A stretch of 64,000 bases of DNA from Microbacterium sp. Leaf288 (GCF_001422925.1 NZ_LMNI01000001.1:428087-492086), one strand, 5' to 3'; positions 48,482 to 56,715 are shown, numbered from the stretch's first letter. Notes: generated by a model from the letters alone, not told the origin. Numbers and translations: made by a program.

Positions 48482-49300
48482 TCAGACGCGCTTCGTGTCG
48501 CGGCGGAAGGCCCAGGCGGCGCCGGCGACGAAGATCGCCAGCCACACGACCGTGTTCACGAACCACAGCGGGTCGACTCCCGCTCCGGTGAGCGGTGCCC
48601 GCGCGATCTGACTGATGCCGTAGACCGGTGTGAACCGCGCGATCACCTGAACGAAGTCGGGCATCGAGCTGAGCGGTGTGAAGAGCCCGCCGAGGAACGA
48701 CAGCAGCACGATCGCAAGGCTCGTGATCTGCGCGGCCCCCTCGCCCGGCACGAGATAGCCCATCATGAGGCCCAGTGTCGTGAACACGGCGCTCGCGAGC
48801 AGCCAGCCGGCCAGCCCGGTCGCAATCCACTGTGCCGGCGTGAGCTGGACGCCGCTGATCGCGCCGGTGATGTAGGTGCCGACCACGGCGACGAACCCCA
48901 GCAGCATGCCGGCGATCGTCTTCACGACGACGTTGACCAGTGGGTTCAGCGGGGTGAGCCGCAGCTGGCGGCTCCATCCCTGCGCCCGCTCGATCCCGAT
49001 GGCGGCACCGGTCTGCGTGGCCGACATCATGGCGCCGTACATCGCCATCGACACCATGATGTAGGCGGCCACCGAGGGCCCGCCCTGCGAGACCGGTGTG
49101 GCCGTGAGCGGCTGGTCGCGCAGCGGGAGTCCGATGATGACGAACATCACGATGGGGAACGCCACGATGAAGAGCAGGATGCGGCGACCCCGCAGCTTGC
49201 GCTTGAGCTCGATGCCCAGGTAGGTGAGGCTGAAGCCGCCGAGCGGCGGCACGCGCCGCTCGAGCGACACCCGGTCGGCGGTGGGTGCGGTGGTGGTCAT
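48482..49300 (-). CDS. ABC-2 type exporter permease
   Basis: A 272-aa integral membrane protein with about six helices (for example ILLFIVAFPIVMFVIIGL, GMLLGFVAVVGTYITGAISG and FVNTVVWLAIFVAGAAWAF). The ABC-2 signature region QITSLAIVLLSFLGGLFTPLSSMPDFVQVIARFTPVYG is shortened here to key parts: LSFLGGLFTPLSSMP and FTPVYGISQ. It would form the membrane channel for the ATPase encoded just upstream, which it overlaps by 4 bp (ATGA). Likely substrates are drugs, lipids or peptides; none can be named from sequence. The start ATG 49300 is set by the overlap; the open frame further upstream lies inside the ATPase gene. Confidence 0.9.
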   Translation of the reverse strand: MTTTAPTADRVSLERRVPPLGGFSLTYLGIELKRKLRGRRILLFIVAFPIVMFVIIGLPLRDQPLTATPVSQGGPSVAAYIMVSMAMYGAMMSATQTGAAIGIERAQGWSRQLRLTPLNPLVNVVVKTIAGMLLGFVAVVGTYITGAISGVQLTPAQWIATGLAGWLLASAVFTTLGLMMGYLVPGEGAAQITSLAIVLLSFLGGLFTPLSSMPDFVQVIARFTPVYGISQIARAPLTGAGVDPLWFVNTVVWLAIFVAGAAWAFRRDTKRV

Positions 49301-50235
49301 GATGCCGTTCCTTCGGAGATGAGGGCGAGGAAGACGCTCTCGAGGCTCTGCGCCGCGATCTCGATGTCGCGCGCATCGGTGCGGGTCAGGAGGTGCCGGG
49401 CGACGGCGTCCGCATCCCTGGTGTAGATGCTGAGCCGGTCGCCCAGCGCCTCGACGCTGTCGACGCCGGGCAGCGCCGCCAGCGAGGCCGGATCCGCATC
49501 CGTGACCGTCGCGGTCAGGGTCCGTCCCGACACCATGTTCTTGATGTCGGCGGTCGTGCCGTCGGCGACGATCCGCCCCCGGTTCATCAGAACGATCCGG
49601 TCGGCGTACTCGTCGGCCTCGTCGAGGTGGTGCGTCGCGAACAGCACGGTGCGACCGCGCGCGGCGTCGGCCCGGATGGCCCTCCAGAACGAGCGCCGGC
49701 CCTCGACGTCCATGCCGGTCGTGGGCTCGTCGAGGATGAGCACGCCGGGGTCGGAGAGCAGCGCCATGGCGAAGCGCAGGCGCTGCTGCTGCCCGCCCGA
49801 GCACAGGCCCACGCGGCGGCCGGCGATCTCGGCGATGCCGGCCCGCTGCAGCACTTCGTCGACGGGTCGCGTGTCGGCGAACAGGCTCGCGGTCAGCTCG
49901 ACGGTCTCGCGGACCGAGAGGTCCTTGAGCAGTCCGCCCGTCTGCAGCACGGCCGACACGAGGCCGTGGGCGATCGCCGCGCGCGGCGGGTCGCCGAACA
50001 CGCGCACCGCGCCGGAGTCGGGCTCCGACAAGCCGAGCAGCAGGTCGATCGTGGTGGTCTTGCCCGCGCCGTTCGGCCCGAGGAAGGCGATGATCTCGCC
50101 GGGGTGCACCCGGAGGCTCACCCCGTCGACCGCGTGGACCTTGCCGAACGCCTTGCGCAGGTCGCTCGCGTCGATGGCGAGCGGCATCACGGATGCTGCC
50201 GCCGCCGTTCGCTCGAGGGTCTGTGTCATCTTCAT
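49297..50235 (-). CDS. ABC transporter ATP-binding protein
   Basis: A 312-aa ATPase of the drug/daunorubicin exporter type. Walker A is GPNGAGKTTT, the Q-loop is VLQTGGLLKDL, the signature is CSGGQQQR (Cys in place of the usual Leu before SGGQ), Walker B is LILDEPTTGMD, and the H-switch is ATHHLDEAD. A C-terminal extension of about 80 residues is typical of exporters paired with ABC-2 permeases. The gene starts a four-gene set, ATPase, permease, kinase and regulator, on the minus strand. Two start codons are close together (ATG 50235 and the ATG two codons later). The inverted repeat at 50,279-50,299 lies 45-65 bp upstream. Confidence 0.93.
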   Translation of the reverse strand: MKMTQTLERTAAAASVMPLAIDASDLRKAFGKVHAVDGVSLRVHPGEIIAFLGPNGAGKTTTIDLLLGLSEPDSGAVRVFGDPPRAAIAHGLVSAVLQTGGLLKDLSVRETVELTASLFADTRPVDEVLQRAGIAEIAGRRVGLCSGGQQQRLRFAMALLSDPGVLILDEPTTGMDVEGRRSFWRAIRADAARGRTVLFATHHLDEADEYADRIVLMNRGRIVADGTTADIKNMVSGRTLTATVTDADPASLAALPGVDSVEALGDRLSIYTRDADAVARHLLTRTDARDIEIAAQSLESVFLALISEGTAS

Positions 50236-50278
50236 GCCCTCAGCGTCGCGCCGCGGGCGCCCGCGACCCTCACACGGC

Positions 50279-50299
50279 TGTCACGATGTGGCTGTGACA
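50279..50299 (-). promoter_or_regulatory. Inverted repeat upstream of the exporter operon
   Basis: TGTCAC (50279-50284) and GTGACA (50294-50299) are perfect inverted half-sites 9 bp apart. More GTCAC words follow at 50303-50307 and 50310-50314. It lies about 45 bp before the ATPase start and is a candidate site for the response regulator encoded downstream. The gap 50,236-50,395 shows no other clear element. Confidence 0.4.
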
Positions 50300-50395
50300 T
50301 CCGTCACGGGTCACGACTCCGGCGGAACCGGGCTCCAGGCGCTCGTGCCGGCGACCGTGGGGCGATTCTTCTGCCTGAGTTCTGAGCCGAGAAGG

Positions 50396-51670
50396 TCAGA
50401 AGATCCAGTTCGCGCCGGCCGCGACGGGCCAGGACCACGCCGCCGAGGCCGCGCGCAGCGCCTCGGGTGTGCGCACCTCGATGAGGCCCGCCTGCGCGAG
50501 CGAGCTGAGCGAGATCGAGCCGAGGTGCGCCGCTCCGAGTTCGCGGACGTCGAGCACGAGGTCGGGCTCGGAATCGGATGCTGCCACCTCGGCGTGCTCC
50601 CACGCGGCGGCGCGCACGCGCCACCGGCCCGCGTTCGCGGGCAGCATCGCGTCGGTCACCTCGAGCACCACGTCGACGTCGCCCGCGTAGCGCCGCCGGC
50701 CGAGCGCCGCCGGCAGGTCGAGGATGCGGATCCACGAGTTGTCCTGGTAGTCGGGAACTGCGGGGCGGATGTCGACGAGCAGCGACACGATGGGGTCGTC
50801 GACGGGCAGGTTCGAGATCTTGACGCGGCTCGTGAGGTCGAGGTCGAGCAGCACCGACCACATGCGGTGGGCCGCGGCCGCGGTCAGCGCGACGGCCTCG
50901 CGCACGTGGACGGTGCCCTCGGCGCCGGCGCGCTCCCACGACGTCGCACGCCGGAAGGTCGCGTACGCGAGCGTGTTGTCGGCGGCGTCGCGCACCAGCA
51001 GGAGCCGCAGCGACTCCTTGCCGCCGCGGTACGCGGGCGGGTCGGCGTCGCGGGCGGTGCGCTGCTGCGGGGTCTCGCGCGTCGCCCACCCCGGACGACC
51101 GAGGCCGGCCGGCAGCCGCGCATAGTCGCGATGGATCGAGGCGACGAGATCGCCGTGGACCTCGGCATCCCATTCCTCCAGCTCGACCTCGAGCTCGGCG
51201 GCCCCGGCCACCGGACGCAGCGCAGCTCCGCGCGGGATCGTGAGGTCGAGCTGGGTCGAGGCCATGCCGTAGCCGAAGCGGCCGTAGATGGGGGTCTCGG
51301 CGGCCATGAGGCCCGAGATCGCTTCGCCGTTGCGGAGGCAGTCGGCGAAGTGGTGCTCGATCATGCCGCGGAGGATCCCGCGCCGCCGGTGCCCCGGGTG
51401 CACGCCGACCCAGGTGAGCCAGCCGCACGCGACCTCGGCGCCGGGGACCGGGTAGGCGCGCAGCGGATAGGCGCCGTGGAAGCCGGCGAGCACCTCGTCG
51501 TCGTCGACGCGGGCGACCCCGTAGGTGCGATCCCAGCTGAGCGGGCTCGGGAGCTCCCGCAGCGCCTCGACGGAGCGCTCGGTGGGGAAGGCCCAGGTGT
51601 CGAGGCGGAGGACGTCCTCCAGCCGGTCGGCGTCGACGGGGGCCAGGCGATAGGGCTCGGGCAGCGGCAT
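50396..51670 (-). CDS. GNAT acetyltransferase of the Eis family
   Basis: A 424-aa protein with the Eis layout of two GNAT-like domains and a sterol-carrier-like C-terminal domain. The acetyl-CoA site is visible at VGVHPGHRRRGILRGMIEHHF (V-x-P-x-x-R-R-R-G). PIYGRFGYGMAS is the substrate-side motif seen in Eis. The chain ends in W-I-F, a free carboxylate that acts as general base in Eis-type enzymes. Eis proteins acetylate amines, including aminoglycosides; the physiological substrate here is unknown. ATG 51670 gives the family-like start MPLPEPYRLAP, although GGAGG is only 1 nt away; the frame is open further upstream. It is transcribed toward the exporter operon. Confidence 0.85.
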   Translation of the reverse strand: MPLPEPYRLAPVDADRLEDVLRLDTWAFPTERSVEALRELPSPLSWDRTYGVARVDDDEVLAGFHGAYPLRAYPVPGAEVACGWLTWVGVHPGHRRRGILRGMIEHHFADCLRNGEAISGLMAAETPIYGRFGYGMASTQLDLTIPRGAALRPVAGAAELEVELEEWDAEVHGDLVASIHRDYARLPAGLGRPGWATRETPQQRTARDADPPAYRGGKESLRLLLVRDAADNTLAYATFRRATSWERAGAEGTVHVREAVALTAAAAHRMWSVLLDLDLTSRVKISNLPVDDPIVSLLVDIRPAVPDYQDNSWIRILDLPAALGRRRYAGDVDVVLEVTDAMLPANAGRWRVRAAAWEHAEVAASDSEPDLVLDVRELGAAHLGSISLSSLAQAGLIEVRTPEALRAASAAWSWPVAAGANWIF

Positions 51671-51742
51671 CCCTCCACTCTGGCGAGGAGTGGGGAGGCG
51701 CGCAACGCGTCGGATGCGCGCGGGACGAGCGGGCATGACGAG

Positions 51743-51778
51743 GCGGATGCCGCGAGCCCCCCGGGTCGCGGCATCCGC
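51743..51778. terminator. GGATGCC-armed hairpin, tandem terminator candidate
   Basis: GCGGATGCCGCGA (51743-51755) and TCGCGGCATCCGC (51766-51778) form a perfect 13-bp stem with a 10-nt C/G loop. It lies upstream of the acetyltransferase gene and downstream of the minus-strand surface-protein gene. It may act as a second terminator for the latter or as a leader structure for the former. Confidence 0.5.
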
Positions 51779-51910
51779 TCGTGACATCTCCGAGTACGTC
51801 GCCACGGTCCAGGCATTGTGCCGGGACGCCGGACTGCGGAGATGGTGTGTACCCCCGATCGCGGGGCGCGGTCCAGGCAGAGCCGGCTCTCGCGATCGGG
51901 GGCGTTGAGG

Positions 51911-51942
51911 GCGGGAGGGCCGCTGGGGGACGGCCCTCCCGC
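51911..51942 (-). terminator. Terminator of the LATTG surface-protein gene
   Basis: GCGGGAGGGCCG (51911-51922) and CGGCCCTCCCGC (51931-51942) form a perfect 12-bp GC stem with an 8-nt loop. It lies about 60 bp beyond the stop codon of the minus-strand gene ending at 52,000. Confidence 0.7.
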
Positions 51943-51999
51943 GCGCTCACGCGGGTGGGGGCGAGGGACGCCTGGGGTACGTCGACCCGCCCCGTCGAC

Positions 52000-53631
52000 T
52001 CACGCGGAGCGCCGCCGCGACGCGCGTGCGATGGCGCCCGCTGCGAGCAGCGAGAGCGCGAGCAGCAGGAACGGCATCACACCCGTCCCTCCCGTCGTGG
52101 CGAGCTGAGTGGCGGTGCCGGACGTAGCCGCCGAGCCCGTGACCGCGGCCGCCGAGCCGGTCGTGCCGTCGGTGCCTCCCGTGCCGCCGTCACCGGGGCC
52201 GGTGGGGCTGGTCGGGTCCGTCGGATCGGTGGGATCGGTCGGGTCCGTCGGATCGGTGGGATCGGTCGGGTCCGTCGGATCGGTCGGGTCCGTCGGATCG
52301 GTGGGGTCCGTCGGATCGACCGGCCCGGTCACGTCCGTGTCGCCGAGCAGGTCGGTGAGCAGATCGTCGACCAGTCCGGTGTCGTCCACCGCGTCCGCCA
52401 CGTTGTCTCCGGCGTTCTGCACCGTGCCGGAGACGGCGCCGAGCACGTCGCCGCCGCTCACCAGTTCGTCGAGGATCGTGCCGACGTCGCCCAGCGCGTC
52501 GTTCACCAGAGAATCGAGCACCTGGTCGGCGGTGTTCTCCGTGGCGTTGGTCACCGTTGTGCCGAGGTCGGCACCCAGGTCGGCCACCGTGTTGCCGAGG
52601 TCGTCGACGGCGCCGTCGAGGTCGCCGTCGAGCAGATCGTCGACGAGGTTGTCCCCGTTGTCGACGAGGTTGCCGACGAGTCCGCCCTCGACCAGGATGC
52701 CGTCGCCGACGACATCGTTCAGACCGGACTCGTCACCGAGCAGGCCATCCAGGATGCCGGTGCCCGCGGTCGTATCGGTGACGCCATCGAGGAGGTCGCC
52801 GACCGGATCCGTGAGCGGCGCGAGCGCGCCGTCGTCGCCGAGGACCGGATCGAGCACGCTGTCGCCGAGGAGACCGTCGACGATGCCGTCGTTCTCGGTC
52901 AGACCGGTCAAGAGGCCGTCCGCGTCCGCGACAGGAGTGGCCGGGGTCGACGCGGGGCCGCCTTCGAGCGTCTGCTCGAGGGCGTCTTCGAGCAGGCCCG
53001 TCGTGTCGATGGCGTCGCCGGTGTTCTCCCCTGCGTGCTGGACCAGGCCATCGGCGCCGGTGATCGCCGTGTCGCCCGACAGCACACCCACCGCGTCCGT
53101 GAGCGCGTCGTGCACGAGGCCGTCGACGACCTGATCGTCGGTGTTGGCCGCTGCATCGGTGATGGTCTGTCCGACATCGGAGCCGAGATCCTGGACCGTC
53201 GTTCCGAGATCCGTGACGGCGGCCTGGATGTCACCCGCGACGACGTCGTCGATGACGGCATCACCGTTTGCGGCGAGGGTGCCGACGGTTCCGCCCTCGA
53301 CGAGGGCGCCGTCGCCGACGACATCATCGAGTGCGCCGCCGTCGCCGACGAGGGTGTTGACGACCGCCGTGCCGGCGGTGGTGTCGGTGACGTCGTTCAC
53401 GACCGCGGCTGCGGCGTCGGCGACGGGGTCGAGACCGCCGTCATCGCCCAGCAGCGGCTCGACGATGCCGTCGCCGACGATCGAGTCGACGAGCCCGTTG
53501 TCGGCGACCACCGACGACAGAAGGTCCGGATCCGATGGTGGTTCGGCCGCGTTGGCGACCGTCGCGCCGAGCAGCGTGATGCCGCCGGCCAGGAGCGTGC
53601 CCAAGAGGGCGCGCTTGCAGAAAGTGCGCAT
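52000..53631 (-). CDS. Cell-wall-anchored repeat protein with LATTG sortase signal
   Basis: A 543-aa exported protein. Residues 1-29 are a signal peptide (RALLGTLLAGGITLLGATVANAA). Two tandem halves of roughly 190 residues follow, each built of LLGDDGGLDPVxD, NDVTDTTAGTxxVNTLVGD, DDVVGDGxLVEGGxVGxL and NTDDQVVDxLVHDAL-type units. They are Asp/Val/Leu/Gly-rich with almost no basic residues. Next is a run of twelve D-P-T triplets, a Gly/Thr/Ser linker, then LATTGG, a hydrophobic helix and RASRRRSA. LAXTG is the form recognised by actinobacterial class E sortases, so the protein is probably linked to peptidoglycan. It has the AGGGGA ribosome-binding site about 6 nt before the ATG. I do not recognise the repeat unit. 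Confidence 0.82.
   Translation of the reverse strand: MRTFCKRALLGTLLAGGITLLGATVANAAEPPSDPDLLSSVVADNGLVDSIVGDGIVEPLLGDDGGLDPVADAAAAVVNDVTDTTAGTAVVNTLVGDGGALDDVVGDGALVEGGTVGTLAANGDAVIDDVVAGDIQAAVTDLGTTVQDLGSDVGQTITDAAANTDDQVVDGLVHDALTDAVGVLSGDTAITGADGLVQHAGENTGDAIDTTGLLEDALEQTLEGGPASTPATPVADADGLLTGLTENDGIVDGLLGDSVLDPVLGDDGALAPLTDPVGDLLDGVTDTTAGTGILDGLLGDESGLNDVVGDGILVEGGLVGNLVDNGDNLVDDLLDGDLDGAVDDLGNTVADLGADLGTTVTNATENTADQVLDSLVNDALGDVGTILDELVSGGDVLGAVSGTVQNAGDNVADAVDDTGLVDDLLTDLLGDTDVTGPVDPTDPTDPTDPTDPTDPTDPTDPTDPTDPTDPTDPTSPTGPGDGGTGGTDGTTGSAAAVTGSAATSGTATQLATTGGTGVMPFLLLALSLLAAGAIARASRRRSA
52211..52318 (-). repeat. 12 x 9-bp tandem repeat encoding a Thr-Asp-Pro stalk
   Basis: Twelve consecutive 9-bp units (variants GTCGGGTCC, GTCGGATCG, GTGGGATCG and GTGGGGTCC) encode a (Thr-Asp-Pro)n segment on the minus strand. 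The unit keeps the reading frame, so copy number can vary by slippage without frameshift. It probably makes a rigid wall-spanning stalk. Confidence 0.9.
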
Positions 53632-53750
53632 GATGTTCCCCTTTGTGAATTGATCGGTTCGCAGCGCGGAAGGGTCGCACTGCTCAGCGCGGAGGGCGCG
53701 CTGATGCTCTGCCGCTCACGCTCGGGTGAGCAGAAGCGGCGGCGAGCCGA

Positions 53751-54734
53751 TCAGTCGGGGGAGACGTCGGTGGAGCCGGCGGGCGCCGGCGGCGCGTGCT
53801 CGTCCTGCGGTCCTGCTCGGCGCACCCAGGCACGGTGTGCGACGAGCGGAAGGAGGGCAGCGAGCGCCCAGGCGCCGGGACCCGCACCACCGGGTCCCGC
53901 GGAAGCGATCGACAGGCAGAGTCCGCCTGCGGAGCCGAAGAGTCCGCCTGCGACCAGCGCGGCGGAAGACATGACGAGAGCGGCGCGCGTGGCCGCTTCG
54001 GTGACGGATGCCGCGGCCCAGTGCCCGAGCGCACCCGCTGTCGTCGTGAAAAGGGCCGCGGCAGCATCCGTCCGCGCGGCGGGAAGTGCGATCGCGGTCG
54101 GCGCCGAAGAGTCGGCCGGGCTGTCGAGAAGGCCCGGAAGATGCGGGATCGCGGGAAGTGCGGGGAGAACCGGGCTGGTCGCCGGCGGCTGGCCGATCGT
54201 CGAGCCAGTCCCGTCGATGGCGCCGACCAGACCGCCCAGTGTCGCGTCGACCGTGCCGCCGAGGTCGCTCACGGCATCGTCGAGGCCGACGCCCGAGACG
54301 ATCCCGCCGACGATCGGCACCTCGGTGACGAGGTCGACGACCGGCTTGGCGATCTCGCTCACGACACCGCCGGAGACGGCCTCCGAGACCGGCTGGGTCA
54401 CCGTCGTGACGACCGAGCCGACGGTCTGCACGACCTGGCTCACGGGCTGCTGCACAGGAGCGGGAGCGGCGGCGACCACGTTGTTCACCGCGTTGCTCAC
54501 GCCGGTCGTGACGGTCGAGACGGTGCCGGTGACCGTCGACGCGGTCGTGTCGACCAGCGAGGTCACGGCGCCGAGGGCACCCCCGAGCGCTCCTGCGTCG
54601 TCGGGCTCGTCGGCATGCGCCTGTCCGAGGCCGAGGCCGAGGACCAGCGAGACGACGAGCCAGGCGAACGCGGTCGCGGCCCCGATGAGGGCCAGCCGCA
54701 CGATCCTCGGCAGCTGCGAGGTTGCGATCTCCAC
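53751..54734 (-). CDS. Exported Val/Thr-rich protein of unknown function
   Basis: A 327-aa protein not recognised as a known family. Residues about 10-42 (LALIGAATAFAWLVVSLVLGLGLGQAHA) are a signal peptide or N-terminal anchor. Low-complexity helices follow, rich in Val and Thr (TSLVDTTASTVTGTV, then QPVSQVVQTVGSVVTTV), then Pro-rich (LPALPAIPHLPGLL). Two hydrophobic segments near the C-terminus (about 250-305) may span the membrane before a Pro/Ala tail. The style resembles the neighbouring LATTG protein. GTG 54734 is chosen because GGAGG lies 5 nt upstream; the frame stays open for 100 more codons upstream but reads through the DnaA-box region. It lies about 120 bp upstream of the LATTG gene on the same strand. 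Confidence 0.7.
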   Translation of the reverse strand: MEIATSQLPRIVRLALIGAATAFAWLVVSLVLGLGLGQAHADEPDDAGALGGALGAVTSLVDTTASTVTGTVSTVTTGVSNAVNNVVAAAPAPVQQPVSQVVQTVGSVVTTVTQPVSEAVSGGVVSEIAKPVVDLVTEVPIVGGIVSGVGLDDAVSDLGGTVDATLGGLVGAIDGTGSTIGQPPATSPVLPALPAIPHLPGLLDSPADSSAPTAIALPAARTDAAAALFTTTAGALGHWAAASVTEAATRAALVMSSAALVAGGLFGSAGGLCLSIASAGPGGAGPGAWALAALLPLVAHRAWVRRAGPQDEHAPPAPAGSTDVSPD

Positions 54735-54899
54735 GTTCACCTCCCACGACGAAAGAGCCGCACGTTCCGGATGGATCGTGCGTGAGGGTGCCTGGACCCC
54801 CGAGAGTACTCCTCGCCGATTCGGTCTGTCCAGACCCGTTTGGACGGTGAGTCCCTTTGTCTCGGGGCAGCATCCGGAGACAGCGGGGGCTGCGGGCGA

Positions 54900-55097
54900 T
54901 TGTGCACAGGACAGTGTTCGCGAGTAAACCTTCAACCCGGACTTCAACCACATCTCTCTCCACAGGCTGTGGATTGGGCAGGCCCTGGTCAGCGGCGATT
55001 TCGGCGACATAACCCCCAGAAGGACGGTGGGTTCTCCACAGGGGTTGTTCACAGGAGCTACGGCGTTTCTCCCCCACTCTCCACAAAGTTATCCACA
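54900..55097. promoter_or_regulatory. Cluster of DnaA-box-like sites upstream of dnaB
   Basis: Seven 9-mers close to TTATCCACA or TTGTCCACA lie in 198 bp: TTGTGCACA (54900), CTCTCCACA (54956), CAATCCACA on the minus strand (54976-54968), TTCTCCACA (55032), TTGTTCACA (55045), CTCTCCACA (55077) and a perfect TTATCCACA (55089-55097). The second and third form an inverted pair, CCACAG-G-CTGTGG. The stretch is locally less GC-rich than its surroundings. It lies directly before the dnaB promoter; dnaA is not in the window. Confidence 0.7.
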
Positions 55098-55104
55098 GGG
55101 TGTG

Positions 55105-55133
55105 TTGCGACTGTCGGGGGCCATCCTTAGCGT
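55105..55133 (+). promoter_or_regulatory. dnaB promoter
   Basis: TTGCGA (55105-55110) and TAGCGT (55128-55133) are separated by exactly 17 bp, a good housekeeping promoter. The perfect DnaA box ends 7 bp before the -35, an ideal place for DnaA to affect transcription. The leader to the dnaB ATG is about 200 nt. Confidence 0.6.
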
Positions 55134-55221
55134 GGGGTGCGGCCCATTCGGGCGTCGCGCCTCCGTGCTGGGTCAGGTGACGCGACGGTGGCCGCGATCG
55201 CACGGCGGAATCAAGCGGGGG

Positions 55222-55243
55222 GCGAGATGCCGTGGCATCTCGC
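55222..55243 (+). other. Hairpin in the dnaB leader
   Basis: GCGAGATGCC (55222-55231) and GGCATCTCGC (55234-55243) are perfect 10-bp arms separated by 2 nt, so at least 9 bp can pair around a 4-nt loop. It lies mid-leader, about 100 nt before the ATG. No function can be assigned. Confidence 0.5.
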
Positions 55244-55341
55244 TGGTCGCTCGTGCTCAGGCGCGCCGACTCGGCGAGCCGTCCCGGTACCGCCGAGAGA
55301 GCTCGGATGATGTGAACAACGGTAGGGAGGACTCGCAGCCT

Positions 55342-56715
55342 ATGTCGATCGCCGACATCTCCGAAGAGCGCATGGGGGGCCCTCGCGACTTCGAGCGCAC
55401 TCCCCCGCACGATCTGCTCGCCGAGCAGAGCGCACTGGGCGGAATGCTGCTGTCGAAGGACGCCGTCGCCGACGTCATCGAGACGCTGCGCGGCACCGAC
55501 TTCTACGTGCCCAAGCACGAGCTGATCTTCGAGGCGATCCTCACCCTGTATTCGCACGGTGAGCCGACGGACGTCGTCGCCGTCACCGACGAGCTCATCA
55601 AGACGGGCGAGCTGCAGCGCGCCGGCGGCGCCGACTACCTGCACACGCTCACCTCGATCGTGCCGACCGCCGCGAACGCCGGCTACTACGCCTCGATCGT
55701 GTCGGAGCGTGCGCTGCTGCGCCGCCTCGTCGACGCCGGCACCCGCATCGTGCAGATGGGGTACTCGGGTCAGGGTGAGGCGCTCGACCTCGTCAACAAC
55801 GCGCAGGCCGAGATCTACTCGGTGACCGGCGCGGAGCAGGCAGAGGACTACGTCCCGCTCACGATCGCGGTGGATGCCGCGGTGGAAGAGATCGAGGCCG
55901 CGCGCGGTCGCGACGGCCAGATGACCGGCATCCCGACCGGCTTCTCGGGTCTCGACGCGCTGACCAACGGTCTGCACCCGGGTCAGATGATCATCATCGC
56001 GGCGCGACCCGCGATGGGTAAGTCGACGCTCGCGCTCGACTTCGCACGTTCGGCGGCGATCAAGGCCAACATGCCGACGATCTTCTTCTCGCTCGAGATG
56101 GGGCGCAGCGAGATCGCGATGCGCCTGCTCAGTGCCGAGGGTGCGATCCCCCTGCAGTCGATGCGCAAGGGCACGCTCGACTCGCGCGACTGGACCACCG
56201 TCGCCGCGACCCGCGGCCGCATCAACGACGCGCCGCTGTACATCGACGACAGCCCCAACATGACGCTCGTCGAGATCCGCGCGAAGTGCCGCCGGCTCAA
56301 GCAGCGTGCGGGCCTCAAGCTCGTCGTCATCGACTACCTGCAGCTGATGACCTCGGGCAAGCGCGTCGAGTCGCGTCAGCAGGAGGTCTCCGAGTTCTCG
56401 CGGGCCCTCAAGCTGCTCGCGAAGGAGCTGGGCGTGCCGGTCATCGCGCTGTCGCAGCTGAACCGTGGTGCCGAGCAGCGCGCCGACAAGAAGCCGGCGC
56501 TGAGCGACCTCCGCGAGTCGGGCTCGATCGAGCAGGACGCCGACATGGTGGTGCTCCTGCACCGCGAGGCCGCCTACGAGAAGGACTCGCCGCGCGCCGG
56601 CGAGGCCGACCTCATCGTCGCGAAGCACCGCAACGGCCCCACCGACACGATCACCGTCGCCTTCCAGGGCCACTTCTCGCGCTTCACCGACATGGCCCCG
56701 GGCGACTTCGGGTAG
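55342..56715 (+). CDS. dnaB: Replicative DNA helicase
   Basis: A 457-aa hexameric 5'-3' helicase that unwinds DNA at the replication fork. The N-terminal domain (PPHDLLAEQSALGGMLLSKDAVADV) is the DnaG-interacting part. The RecA-like C-terminal domain starts near 185 with TGIPTGFSGLDALTNGLHPG. Its Walker A is ARPAMGKSTLAL, followed by FFSLEMGRSEIAMRLL, Walker B LVVIDYLQLM, ALSQLNRGAEQR, and LRESGSIEQDADMVVLLHR with the arginine-finger region. No intein interrupts it. ATG 55342 follows GGGAGGA by about 10 nt; an in-frame GTG at 55312 is a weaker alternative. A cluster of DnaA-like boxes and a clear promoter precede it; a convergent terminator follows. Confidence 0.97.
   Translation: MSIADISEERMGGPRDFERTPPHDLLAEQSALGGMLLSKDAVADVIETLRGTDFYVPKHELIFEAILTLYSHGEPTDVVAVTDELIKTGELQRAGGADYLHTLTSIVPTAANAGYYASIVSERALLRRLVDAGTRIVQMGYSGQGEALDLVNNAQAEIYSVTGAEQAEDYVPLTIAVDAAVEEIEAARGRDGQMTGIPTGFSGLDALTNGLHPGQMIIIAARPAMGKSTLALDFARSAAIKANMPTIFFSLEMGRSEIAMRLLSAEGAIPLQSMRKGTLDSRDWTTVAATRGRINDAPLYIDDSPNMTLVEIRAKCRRLKQRAGLKLVVIDYLQLMTSGKRVESRQQEVSEFSRALKLLAKELGVPVIALSQLNRGAEQRADKKPALSDLRESGSIEQDADMVVLLHREAAYEKDSPRAGEADLIVAKHRNGPTDTITVAFQGHFSRFTDMAPGDFG

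Noticed and set aside
54900..55097. Calling the DnaA-box cluster the chromosomal origin oriC
   Set aside because: dnaA and dnaN are not in the window. Boxes before dnaB are better treated as a regulatory or titration site until origin mapping is done.
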